From the NCBI GenBank assembly GCA_017882165.1, contig JADGPZ010000018.1:1-32923 (forward strand): 32,923 nucleotides of DNA, given 5' to 3'. The translations under genes were made by a program, and so were the position numbers. Below, in pieces: positions 7,530-14,559 of this stretch (its first letter is position 1; the number at the start of each line of letters is the position of its first letter). Below the pieces are notes generated by a model. That model searched no databases and was not told the DNA's origin. It saw only the letters and a program-made list of their open reading frames with translations. The DNA comes from Candidatus Kapaibacterium sp. (GTDB lineage Bacteria > Bacteroidota > Ignavibacteria > Palsa-1295).

Positions 7530-7791
7530 GATGCAGTTCGATGCCGCGTTTGTGCCGGATGTGGCGCGGCGGAAGATGGCAGGAAGTTCGGTGGCGGGCC
7601 GAGCGAACGTGTTTATCTTTCCGAATCTCGATGCCGGCAACATCGGCTACAAGATCGCCGAGCGTCTTGGCATGGCGCAGGCCATCGGACCCATATTGCA
7701 AGGACTTCGCAAGCCGATGAATGACTTATCGCGCGGCGCGAGTGTTAGGGATATTGTGACGATGATAGCGGTGACGGCAGTACAAGTATGA
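7357..7791 (+). pseudogene. pta: pta C-terminal fragment
   Basis: This frame carries the Pta C-terminal half: PRVAMLSFSTNGSA, then LILDGEMQFDAAFVP, VAGRANVFIFPNLDAGN, IGPILQGLRKPMNDLSRG. These are highly conserved acetyl-CoA- and phosphate-binding segments, so the mutation is probably recent. There is no convincing start; translation would have to begin at an internal ATG such as the one in RVAMLSF. Confidence 0.7.
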
Positions 7792-8579
7792 ACATTCTCG
7801 TAACCAACGACGACGGCATCAACTCCCGAGGCATCTACGACCTTGTCGTGGCGCTACGGGAGATCGGTGATGTCATCGTGATCGCCCCGCTCGGGGAGCA
7901 GTCCGCTGTCGGGCACGCACTTACTGTGAGCCTGCCGCTGCGCGTGACGGAGTTTCACAAGAATGGCCAGTTCTTCGGTTTTGCCGTGAGCGGCACGCCG
8001 GCCGATTGCGTCAAGCTTGCTCTCCGCACGTTCCTGGAAGAGCGCGGACTTGCGAGGCCCGACATTGTGGTAAGCGGCATCAATCATGGGCGCAATACCG
8101 CCGTGAATATAATTTATTCCGGCACGGTTAGCGCGGCGACGGAGGCGACCGTGCTCGATGTGCCGGCGATTGCGGTCTCACTTACGAGTTATCATCCCGA
8201 CGCGGATTTTGGCGCGGCTGCGGAATTCATGAAGCGATTCACGCCGCATGTAGCGCGCACGGGACTTCCGCGCGGGACGCTGCTGAATGTCAATGTGCCC
8301 GCCGTGCCGGCAAAGCAGATTCGTGGTGTTGCCTACACGCGGCAAGGCGCATCGTATTGGGAGGATGAATTCGAAAAGCGAGTCGATCCGCAGGAGCGGC
8401 CCTATTATTGGCTGAAAGGGCAGTACGTCCTCGAAGATAGCGCCGAGGACATTGATGACATTGCTATACGCGAGCAGATGATCAGCATCACACCGATCCA
8501 CTACGATCTCACGAACTACCAGTTCCTCAAAGAACTTCGAGAGAATTGGCCGGATGGCCGCGAGGCATTCTTCGAATGA
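7788..8579 (+). CDS. surE: 5'/3'-nucleotidase SurE
   Basis: SurE is a metal-dependent nucleoside monophosphate and exopolyphosphate phosphatase linked to stationary-phase survival. The N-terminus MNILVTNDDGINSRGI carries the metal-binding Asp-Asp pair (8-9). GEQSAVGHALT, SGTPADCVKLAL and SGINHGRNTAVNIIYSGTV are the other family motifs, with the Ser and Asn metal ligands. At 263 residues the length is usual. The start overlaps the pta stop as ATGA and the end overlaps ftsX as ATGA, which places it in one transcript with the TA module, pta and ftsX. It appears intact. Confidence 0.96.
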   Translation: MNILVTNDDGINSRGIYDLVVALREIGDVIVIAPLGEQSAVGHALTVSLPLRVTEFHKNGQFFGFAVSGTPADCVKLALRTFLEERGLARPDIVVSGINHGRNTAVNIIYSGTVSAATEATVLDVPAIAVSLTSYHPDADFGAAAEFMKRFTPHVARTGLPRGTLLNVNVPAVPAKQIRGVAYTRQGASYWEDEFEKRVDPQERPYYWLKGQYVLEDSAEDIDDIAIREQMISITPIHYDLTNYQFLKELRENWPDGREAFFE

Positions 8580-9439
8580 TGTTCTTATTCCGAGAAACAT
8601 GGCGCGCGATCCGCAATGCGCCGATGACGTGGGTGATGAGCTGCGTCACGCTTGCCGTTGCGCTTTCCGTCACGGGCCTCCTTGGCGGCGCTGCGTGGAA
8701 AGCACGGACAACGCTTCGCACAGCGCGCGAGACTTTACCCATCGAGGCGTTCTTCGCAACGAATGTGTCGAATGAAGATGCTTCGGCTGCTGTCGATCAA
8801 TCCATCCGGTCCATGCCTGGCATTCGCTCCGTCACATTCACATCGCGTGAAGAAGCACTCGCCGATTACACGCGCAGCTCGGGCGAAGATGTTGAGAGAA
8901 TTCTTGGATTGAATCCACTACCGGCAAGTGCGACCGTCCGGCTTGCCGATGCGTCTGCCGAAGCAGCCGAGCATATCATCGAGCGACTCCGCGCGACGAG
9001 CGGAATTGCCGAAGTGCGGGCCGATCTTGGACTTCTGCGAATACTCGAAGCGCGCTCGCTTGCGCTCAATCGTCTCGCGCTCATCTTTGGTGGACTCTTG
9101 CTTGCCTCTTCAATCTTCTTTCTCGTTACCGCCGCGCGGCTGACGATGCTGGCGCGCAAGAACGCGGTCCGTGTGATGAAGCACCTCGGTGCGCGCCGCT
9201 GGCAGATCGTGCTGCCGGTCGCACTCGAAGGAGGATTCGCTGGACTCGTCGCTGGAATTCTGGGATGGGGACTCTTGCTCCTATTGACACGGAGCACCGC
9301 AGGCATCACCGGGATTTTCATCGCCGCCCCACGGCCGGAGCACTATGCGTTGCTTCTTGCGGCGATGAGCGGAGTCGGAACTGCGCTCGGGCTTGTGCCT
9401 ACCGCATTGGTCGGCTATGCAACGAGCCGCAGGCGATAG
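8576..9439 (+). CDS. ftsX: Cell division protein FtsX
   Basis: FtsX is the membrane half of the FtsEX complex, which activates peptidoglycan hydrolases at the septum. This 287-residue protein has the usual layout: an N-terminal membrane helix (WVMSCVTLAVALSVTGLLGG), an extracytoplasmic domain with PGIRSVTFTSREEAL and LGLNPLPASATVRL, then three C-terminal membrane helices (LALIFGGLLLASSIFFLVT, GLVAGILGWGLLLLLT, YALLLAAMSGVGTALGLV). The cytoplasmic loop between them contains KHLGARRWQI, a FtsX feature. ATG 8576 (ATGA overlap with surE) is chosen over the in-frame 8546; ATG 8579 is also possible. No ftsE is adjacent. Confidence 0.9.
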   Translation: MMFLFRETWRAIRNAPMTWVMSCVTLAVALSVTGLLGGAAWKARTTLRTARETLPIEAFFATNVSNEDASAAVDQSIRSMPGIRSVTFTSREEALADYTRSSGEDVERILGLNPLPASATVRLADASAEAAEHIIERLRATSGIAEVRADLGLLRILEARSLALNRLALIFGGLLLASSIFFLVTAARLTMLARKNAVRVMKHLGARRWQIVLPVALEGGFAGLVAGILGWGLLLLLTRSTAGITGIFIAAPRPEHYALLLAAMSGVGTALGLVPTALVGYATSRRR

Positions 9440-9459
9440 CAACGCGATACACGAATCTT

Positions 9460-9480
9460 GCGCAGGCAGGATGCCTGCGC
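9460..9480. terminator. Hairpin between convergent ftsX and the S1-domain gene
   Basis: GCGCAGGCA (9460-9468) pairs perfectly with TGCCTGCGC (9472-9480) around a GGA loop. It sits in the 48-bp gap between two convergent stops. There is no T-run on either side, so it is either a weak terminator or a short palindromic repeat. Confidence 0.55.
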
Positions 9481-9487
9481 TTCACCC

Positions 9488-10855
9488 TTAGTTACCTTGC
9501 GCTTCGAGCTGTGCCTTGAGGGCGGCGAGTGAATCGGAGAGTGAGTAGCGCGATTCTTTCGGCGCGGCGCGATACTCGCGAAGTGTGGTCCGCTGGGCTT
9601 CGCGCTCGGCGGCGATGAGCGAAAGTGTGATGCGCGGTCCGCCATCGCGGTTGCCACGGCGGTCGAACTCGATCACGCGCAGTCCTTCGAGCGGCTTGCC
9701 AGCCTTAAAGAGATCCTCTAAGCGGTCGATCTTGTCGTGTGAAAGCTCGCGGCGAGGGATGAAGCCTTCGGCTCCGTGCTCCAGCGCGACGACGAGTCCG
9801 CCGCGTGTGACTTCCTTGATCGTCCCATCGTGATCGGTGTTGACGCGGAACGTGCTCTCGATGATGCGTGCCGGGTTCTCGATCATGAGCTTGCGGCTGG
9901 CGGTGATGCGCCGGTCGACAGCCTCAACAGTGAGCAGTTTCACCTTCAATTCATCGCCGACGTTCAGCACATCGCTGACCGCGCCAATGCGCTCCCACGC
10001 AATCTCAGAGATCGGCACAAATGCGATGAGGCCGTTTGGCAACTCGATCTCCGCGCCGTACGAGCCGAGCGAGGCGACTTTTGCATCAATCACTTGCTCG
10101 GGTTGATACTCGGCGTACATCTCCAGTTCGGGGTCTGGCGTGAGATGCCGGATGCTAAGTTGCACGTGCCGGCGGCCGCGATCGAGACTGATAATCTTCG
10201 CCTGCACCGACTCGCCGCGTTTCACAAGTTCGTAAGGATGCTCGACGTGCTGCCACGAAAGATCGCGCAGCCGAATCACGGCGTCTATTCCGGGTCCCAG
10301 ATCGACGAGGATATTATCCTTGCTAAAGGACTTAATTTTTACATCGATGACATCTCCGACGCTAAGATCCTTGATTCGTTCGCGGCCGGCGGTGCGAAGT
10401 TCGTCCTCAAGGACCGCGCGGTGGCTGACGGTAATCCGTTGCTCGTCGCCCGCTGCGCTGCCGCGAACATTCGTGATCTGAACTGGAACGGTCTTGCCAA
10501 AGTAATTCGCCACGTTCCGGTTCGGGTCGCGGTCGATATTATCGTTCGGCATGAATGCGAGCACCGGGGGGGCACCTGCAATCCCGCTTTCCAGCTCGAC
10601 TTCCAAGCCATTCCGTTGCCATTTAACCACTCGCGCCTGAACGGATTCCTTCATGCGCATCTTTTCCCGAAACGATTCGAGGGGATCCACAGCCTGGGCG
10701 CTGGGCGGAGCAGTGGAGTCCGGAGCGGCGGAGTCCTGTGCTGGCGTGGCTTCGAGCGGAGGAGTAAATTCCTGGACAGCAACCTCCGCGGCAGGCTCCG
10801 TTTGGGAGTTCATTGCGGGTTCTGTTGCGACGAGATGTTCCATGTGTTCAGTCAT
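9488..10855 (-). CDS. Protein with four S1 RNA-binding domains (ribosomal protein S1-like)
   Basis: Four S1-type OB folds can be read at about residues 69-146, 165-236, 253-322 and 341-414. Examples are VGDVIDVKIKSFSKDNILVDL and then RGESVQAKIISLDRGRRHVQLS, each ending in the typical R-x-x-x-S strand. An acidic, Pro/Ala/Glu-rich N-terminal ~60 residues precedes them. S1 proteins hold mRNA on the 30S subunit, which matters where Shine-Dalgarno sequences are rare, as here. Canonical S1 in related bacteria usually has five or six domains, so this may be the organism's shorter S1 or a paralogue; the symbol rpsA is therefore withheld. ATG 10855 is preferred over 10924 because residues before it look non-coding. 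Confidence 0.8.
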   Translation of the reverse strand: MTEHMEHLVATEPAMNSQTEPAAEVAVQEFTPPLEATPAQDSAAPDSTAPPSAQAVDPLESFREKMRMKESVQARVVKWQRNGLEVELESGIAGAPPVLAFMPNDNIDRDPNRNVANYFGKTVPVQITNVRGSAAGDEQRITVSHRAVLEDELRTAGRERIKDLSVGDVIDVKIKSFSKDNILVDLGPGIDAVIRLRDLSWQHVEHPYELVKRGESVQAKIISLDRGRRHVQLSIRHLTPDPELEMYAEYQPEQVIDAKVASLGSYGAEIELPNGLIAFVPISEIAWERIGAVSDVLNVGDELKVKLLTVEAVDRRITASRKLMIENPARIIESTFRVNTDHDGTIKEVTRGGLVVALEHGAEGFIPRRELSHDKIDRLEDLFKAGKPLEGLRVIEFDRRGNRDGGPRITLSLIAAEREAQRTTLREYRAAPKESRYSLSDSLAALKAQLEAQGN

Positions 10856-11020
10856 TGGGCTTCCGTGAATGATTAGCCGCGGACGATTGGTCCTACATAC
10901 GGGTAATCCGTGCGGGGAGTGCAAAAGGCGTTGAGCGTGAAGGCAGTTCCATTTGTGTCTATGGAAACGCGAAATGCTCGCATCTCCTATCAGAGGGATA
11001 CCTCAGAAGGACACCGTCCG

Positions 11021-11455
11021 TTACTCGTTTGTGACGTGATAGGCCTGAAGAGCGGTACGCAATGCGTCCGGGATTGGGGCTGGCCGATAATGCTCGCGAT
11101 CGACCGCCACGAGCACGCAATGCCCGGTAATGAGCCGCTCGCCAACGCGCCCTTGCGTCGAAAGCGCGCGGTCCATTTCGAAATCCAAACGAAACGAGGT
11201 CGTGCCGATATGGGTCACCCAGAGATGTGCACGAATGAGATCGTCGAGAAATGCCGGCGCCTCAAAATCGACGTGAAACTGTGCCCGAACGGCATACATA
11301 TTGAGTTCATCGTTGGCCATAGAGAATGGGAAGCCCATTTCTCGGAACATCTCGGTCTCGGCGATCTCGAAAAACCGAACGTAGCTGCCAAAATAAATAA
11401 TGCCGGCCCGATCGACATCGGACCAACGGACTCGCTCTTCAATGGAGAATTTCAT
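11021..11455 (-). CDS. Acyl-CoA thioesterase, hotdog fold (YbgC / 4-hydroxybenzoyl-CoA type)
   Basis: The 144-residue protein opens with MKFSIEERVRWSDVDRAGII, then YFGSYVRFFE. The motif D-x-D-x-A-G-I-I-Y (Asp13 and Asp15) matches the catalytic Asp region of the YbgC thioesterases, and the helix FFEIAETEMFRE follows as expected. It would hydrolyse short-chain or aromatic acyl-CoA in the cytoplasm; the natural substrate is not evident, and no tol-pal genes are adjacent. Its ATG lies 3 bp from a long inverted-repeat element that it shares with the divergent zinc-ribbon gene. The 165-bp gap downstream, to the S1 gene start, holds only weak dyads. Confidence 0.88.
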   Translation of the reverse strand: MKFSIEERVRWSDVDRAGIIYFGSYVRFFEIAETEMFREMGFPFSMANDELNMYAVRAQFHVDFEAPAFLDDLIRAHLWVTHIGTTSFRLDFEMDRALSTQGRVGERLITGHCVLVAVDREHYRPAPIPDALRTALQAYHVTNE

Positions 11456-11458
11456 AAG

Positions 11459-11669
11459 AGAACCTGGATTACACGGATTTGAGGGGATTACGCGGATTGA
11501 TTTTATGGATTCTATAACATTACTCTGGCGAGGAGTAGGAAACTATTACGGGCACGCAAACGTCCCGCTCATTCCATTTAACAATTCCGGGAGTGCGCGC
11601 GATGGAAGTCAATCATAATCCGAAAAATCAATCCGCGTAATCCCCTCAAATCCGCGTAATCCAGGTTCT
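11459..11669. repeat. Long inverted-repeat element filling a divergent promoter region
   Basis: The two 46-nt arms, 11459-11504 and 11624-11669, are reverse complements with one mismatch and are separated by 119 nt. Each arm contains two copies of GGATTACRCGGATT around TGAGG. The element begins 3 nt from the thioesterase ATG and ends 4 nt before the zinc-ribbon ATG, so both mRNAs would carry the same leader, ending CCAGGTTCT just before the start. The 119-nt spacer must hold any promoters; no clear TAnnTTTG was seen there. Confidence 0.92.
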
Positions 11670-11673
11670 ATCT

Positions 11674-11982
11674 ATGCAACTCAACCAAGAAGGCCGCGCC
11701 CGGCTGCAAGCCCATCTCCAGAACGTTCTCCGCAATCCGTGTGCCGTCTGCGGCAGTGCCCAGTGGCAGGTCGAAGACACGATGTTCGAGCTTCGCGAGT
11801 TCGCCGGCGGCGCGGTCGCGACGCAAGGCTCGGTGAAGCCAGTCGTCACGGCGACCTGCAATGGCTGCGGACACATCCTTTTCATGAGTCCGCTGACGAC
11901 CGGTATCGTCCAAGTGAATCAGCAACCCGCGGCGGCCACAGAGCCTGCCGCCATCGAAGAGACGGCCGAGACGATCCAGTAA
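11674..11982 (+). CDS. Small zinc-ribbon protein, 102 aa
   Basis: Two CxxC pairs (CAVCG near residue 23 and CNGCG near residue 63) with ~38 residues between form a probable zinc ribbon. The middle section VEDTMFELREFAGGA..VKPVVTATCNGCGHILFMSP matches small uncharacterised zinc-ribbon proteins in which the second knuckle precedes a hydrophobic strand. The C-terminal ~25 residues are an Ala/Glu/Thr-rich flexible tail. There is no signal peptide, so a cytoplasmic location is expected. Function is unknown; a nucleic-acid or protein adaptor role is possible. Start ATG 11674 lies directly after the inverted-repeat element. Confidence 0.75.
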   Translation: MQLNQEGRARLQAHLQNVLRNPCAVCGSAQWQVEDTMFELREFAGGAVATQGSVKPVVTATCNGCGHILFMSPLTTGIVQVNQQPAAATEPAAIEETAETIQ

Positions 11983-12000
11983 TTTCTCCTCGTGTGAGCT

Positions 12001-12034
12001 CGCTCAGCGTGGGCGCTGAGCGTGGTCGCTCAGC
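12001..12034. repeat. GC-rich hairpin with a third copy of its arm
   Basis: CGCTCAGCG (12001-12009) pairs with CGCTGAGCG (12014-12022) around TGGG, and CGCTCAGC recurs at 12027-12034, so two alternative hairpins can form. It follows the zinc-ribbon stop by 18 nt. No T-run is present, so termination is doubtful. Confidence 0.6.
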
Positions 12035-12046
12035 AAGTATCCTGCG

Positions 12047-12274
12047 ATGACCATCGCCGGAATCTCCGCGCGCACCAATAATGCTCGCGAGATGTCCGGC
12101 GAGGGATCATTGGTACGCTTTGTCCGAAAAGTCGCGGAAGAAGGCGAATACACCGAACTCGCCCGCAAAGCCGAAGGTCTCCATTCCACTCATGAAGACC
12201 CGATTATGAGTTACCTTGCGACTACAAATCGCTTCGTCGAGATCATCCCGCTCGCACCCCGCGCCCGGATGTAA
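12047..12274 (+). CDS. Possible small basic protein, 75 aa
   Basis: This ORF starts shortly after the hairpin that follows the zinc-ribbon gene and overlaps the 3' end of the opposite T9SS gene by 64 nt. The stretch GEGSLVRFVRKVAEEGEYTEL reads like a plausible amphipathic helix and has a faint resemblance to ribosomal protein S21, but the C-terminal part is simply antisense to the T9SS domain. There is no signal peptide. I give it low confidence; it may be chance. If it is not real, 11983-12210 holds only the hairpin. Confidence 0.3.
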   Translation: MTIAGISARTNNAREMSGEGSLVRFVRKVAEEGEYTELARKAEGLHSTHEDPIMSYLATTNRFVEIIPLAPRARM

Positions 12275-12684
12275 TAGACCCCGCTCGGCCACGAGCTGAC
12301 ATCGATTTCCGATTGGCTGGACGTTGCGGAGTTGCGTTCGCGGAGGATGCCCAGCGCGTCCGTAATGTCGTACGTCACACCGCCGCCGTTCCATCGCACA
12401 AGGAGCGAACTCACGACAGGGTTTGGCGCGATGCTCGCAATCGCCATTGGGAATGTCCCGTCCTTCATGAAGCGGAGAAGTGTGGAATCGCCGCGGCCGG
12501 TGAGAGCGATGTTCACGGCATTCTGCTGAAGCGAAAGCGAGACGCAGCGCGAGTCTTCGCTGCTCAGCGTTGCGGCCACGAGCGAGACAGATGTTTGCAG
12601 CGTATCCGCAAGATAGACAATGCACCGGAGGGTGCCAAGCAGCGTCTCGCCATTCACCGTGAGGTCCGAAGCCTGTAGTGGCAC
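12211..12684 (-). CDS. C-terminal fragment: T9SS type A sorting domain
   Basis: It is in the same frame as the middle fragment, after the TAG; ATG 12684 is only the first methionine after the stop. The end carries a clear Por secretion system sorting domain: IAPNPVVSSLLVRW, a short YDITDALG strand, then WPSGVYYIRARGASGMISTKRFVV. On full T9SS cargo this domain directs outer-membrane passage and is removed by PorU. Confidence 0.75.
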   Translation of the reverse strand: MPLQASDLTVNGETLLGTLRCIVYLADTLQTSVSLVAATLSSEDSRCVSLSLQQNAVNIALTGRGDSTLLRFMKDGTFPMAIASIAPNPVVSSLLVRWNGGGVTYDITDALGILRERNSATSSQSEIDVSSWPSGVYYIRARGASGMISTKRFVVAR

Positions 12685-12729
12685 GGTCTCCGTGCCTTTT
12701 GAGTAAGCAAGCGCACCAACAGTAATACC

Positions 12730-13650
12730 CTACACCGCCGGATTGAACGACAGCACCCGCAGCACATTCGTATCCAGCGCAAAGGGCAGCAGAATGGAAG
12801 TTTCGCCAGTAAGCGTCACATTGCCGGCGAGATAGACTGGAATATCAATCGTGTCGCCGCCGCGAGCGAGGATCGTGCTCTGCTTCATGTACATGTTGAG
12901 CAATACGCTCGTCCCACCCGGCTTCACGACAAGTGTGATCTTGATGCTCGTGTCGATCTGATTGAACTCGTCGTCGGTGAAGTGGTAGTGGATCGTAACA
13001 TCGCGTATGACAGCCGTCTTCGGTTGCAACGTGATGAAGGATGTATCCGGCATTGGCTGGCACGCGCAGTGGTGTGTCGAGACGACCGAATATTCCACTG
13101 GATCAAGACCGACGATTGAAATACTATCGAACTTGCCGTATGAGCAGGCGATGTTTTGGCTATAGACTTGCAAGGAGTCAGGTGCGCATGGATCAAACAC
13201 AAATGTATCCTGCGCGCCCGGGAAAACACGATGGCTAAGATCGAATCGAGGCCCGAGAACACTCGCACTCAATGTGCCATCACCTCCATCGGTAGTCTTC
13301 CACAAACGATAGAATACATTGCTGCCTGAATTGATTAGCGTGTCACTGCAAGCATACACGATTGCACCGTGCCCGACCACTGAGAGATTGTGCACGATGA
13401 GGTCATCACATTCTTGGAAAACTGGCCCAGGAAGGTTAAGTCCAGGAGTCGCCCATATCCGTCGAACGAAGGACGCCATGATTGCTAACGATGTGGCTCC
13501 TGATCGGGGGGTAGATCGCTGATGGAACGTAGAGCGCGCATCGCTTACCATCCATGAATTGGCCCATCTCCCACCCGTGGATCGACGTAGTCCACGAATT
13601 CGACTGCAAATTACCGCGAAGGAAGTCGTTCTCATCTTCCTGGTCTCCAA
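12730..13650 (-). CDS. Middle fragment: end of propeller and beta-sandwich region
   Basis: Only the part from about 13450 downward is meaningful; the residues before that are the shifted frame of the first fragment. It contains one more propeller unit (FYRLWKTTDGGDG) and an Ig-like section (SISIVGLDPVEYSVV, TSIKITLVVKPGG, DTIDIPVYLAGNV) typical of the region before a T9SS domain. It ends at the amber codon at 12730-12732. Confidence 0.6.
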   Translation of the reverse strand: METRKMRTTSFAVICSRIRGLRRSTGGRWANSWMVSDARSTFHQRSTPRSGATSLAIMASFVRRIWATPGLNLPGPVFQECDDLIVHNLSVVGHGAIVYACSDTLINSGSNVFYRLWKTTDGGDGTLSASVLGPRFDLSHRVFPGAQDTFVFDPCAPDSLQVYSQNIACSYGKFDSISIVGLDPVEYSVVSTHHCACQPMPDTSFITLQPKTAVIRDVTIHYHFTDDEFNQIDTSIKITLVVKPGGTSVLLNMYMKQSTILARGGDTIDIPVYLAGNVTLTGETSILLPFALDTNVLRVLSFNPAV

Positions 13651-14512
13651 GTGACGCGACTAATGGGAATACCGAGCAGCTCGACGGAGGGATATACAAT
13701 CCTGGCTCGAACCAATGTCGAAAATTCCAGGCGTTATGGAGTAGTCTTGATTCCCAGTGCCTTCCTCGATCCGTGGAATAGACTAAGTATCCACCGCGAG
13801 TTGAATCAACAATGTCGGGGGAAAGGAGCCAGGTGTCAACGACGGTATCAATGGCAACGGCAGCGACCAAACTGTCGCCATCACCGCAGACATTTGAAAA
13901 GCGAAGCAAGAAGGCTGTAGAATGACCACTGATTTGTGTCATAGAGTCCCATGTCACTCCGCCGTCGTTGGAGAAGTAGAGCGGTCCCTTCGAACTGCCA
14001 TCCTCGTCAGGGCCGACGTCAGCAGTCCCGGCAATAAAGCTTCCTGCCGCGTAGACCGAGCGAAACGAAACTTGAAACGGAGAGACTTTTCTCCATGTGT
14101 TGCCCGTATCGACTGTCTCGTAGATTCCCCCTGGCGTATTTGGAATCGCGAGATTATTCACGATGGCTGCATAACCATGAGAAGGATTGGCAAAATACAA
14201 TTGCCCGATTGGACGCCAGGTGGGATGAGAGGCTGTAGAATCGAAGGATGTGATCGCATTCCAGGTCTTTCCTCCATCTGTCGTACGATGGAGCTGGGGA
14301 TGGCTCCATTCGTCTGAATTGATGACATCGTAGGAAGGACAGAAAATAAAACCGAGATCGCCGTTAAGGAAATAGGGCGTGATTGGTTTATTGCTTACAG
14401 AAGAACCACTCCTGGAAGACCAATCAGTTGGGAGCGGAATCTCCGTCCAATGCTGCCCCCTCGCAGACGATGCGAGACACAAGACCGCAAGCACGAGGAG
14501 GAGCCGCTTCAT
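13436..14512 (-). CDS. N-terminal fragment: signal peptide and BNR propeller repeats
   Basis: The 358-residue ORF has a cleavable signal peptide and at least four Asp-box/BNR units (S-x-D-x-G-x-T-W type), like the propellers of photosystem II stability factor HCF136 and sortilin-like proteins. It ends at a frameshift just after the last repeat and would be released in the periplasm without a sorting domain. Confidence 0.75.
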   Translation of the reverse strand: MKRLLLVLAVLCLASSARGQHWTEIPLPTDWSSRSGSSVSNKPITPYFLNGDLGFIFCPSYDVINSDEWSHPQLHRTTDGGKTWNAITSFDSTASHPTWRPIGQLYFANPSHGYAAIVNNLAIPNTPGGIYETVDTGNTWRKVSPFQVSFRSVYAAGSFIAGTADVGPDEDGSSKGPLYFSNDGGVTWDSMTQISGHSTAFLLRFSNVCGDGDSLVAAVAIDTVVDTWLLSPDIVDSTRGGYLVYSTDRGRHWESRLLHNAWNFRHWFEPGLYIPPSSCSVFPLVASLGDQEDENDFLRGNLQSNSWTTSIHGWEMGQFMDGKRCALYVPSAIYPPIRSHIVSNHGVLRSTDMGDSWT

Positions 14513-14559
14513 GCCATAAAGAACACGCGCGGCGGGCGAAAGTTACAAGGGGCTAGAGT

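Larger units (their letters stand above)
6870..7791 (+). pseudogene. pta: Phosphate acetyltransferase, broken by an internal out-of-frame deletion
   Basis: Two ORFs in different frames together give most of a Pta catalytic domain (acetyl-CoA + phosphate to acetyl phosphate). The first frame runs to SSLFLLDFP at ~7346; homology resumes in the next frame at DIAISTATNYRTLTGIDPR (from ~7357) and continues to the stop at 7789-7791. Compared with the Pta sequences I recall, the segment holding the conserved FADCAV motif and the following ~15 residues is missing, about 20 residues or 60 nt, and the loss changes frame. The total span (922 nt) is not a multiple of three. The start ATG overlaps the toxin stop and the end overlaps surE (ATGA). 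This is either a real inactivating deletion or an assembly error. Confidence 0.85.
12211..14512 (-). pseudogene. T9SS-exported BNR-repeat protein, broken by a frameshift and an amber codon
   Basis: Three successive minus-strand ORFs read as one protein of ~766 residues: signal peptide (MKRLLLVLAVLCLASSARGQ), BNR/Vps10-like beta-propeller repeats (HRTTDGGKTWNAI, YFSNDGGVTWDSM, YSTDRGRHWES, STDMGDSW), an Ig-like region, and a T9SS type A sorting domain. The first break is a frameshift at about 13440-13455, where STDMGDSWT-stop meets WATPGLNLPG in the next frame. The second is TAG at 12732-12730, after which the same frame continues GITVGALAYSKGTETVPLQ without interruption. The export signal at the far end is therefore separated from the propeller. 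Decay, sequencing error, or (least likely) recoding could explain it. Confidence 0.82.

Noticed and set aside
9776-10876. 366-codon plus-strand ORF opposite the S1-domain gene
   Set aside because: The opposite strand encodes four readable S1 domains; this frame shows no domain.
10856-11020. Weak dyads between the S1-domain gene and the thioesterase (for example TTCCAT/ATGGAA)
   Set aside because: Stems of 6 bp without a T-run are expected by chance; no feature is supported.
11459-11669. Considered as a CRISPR-like repeat because of the recurring GGATTACRCGGATT
   Set aside because: The copies lie in inverted arms with no regular unique spacers, and no cas genes are present.
12107-12625. Minus-strand ORF of 172 codons overlapping the T9SS fragment in another frame
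   Set aside because: The other frame holds the T9SS sorting domain; this one is rich in Arg, His and Cys without a pattern.
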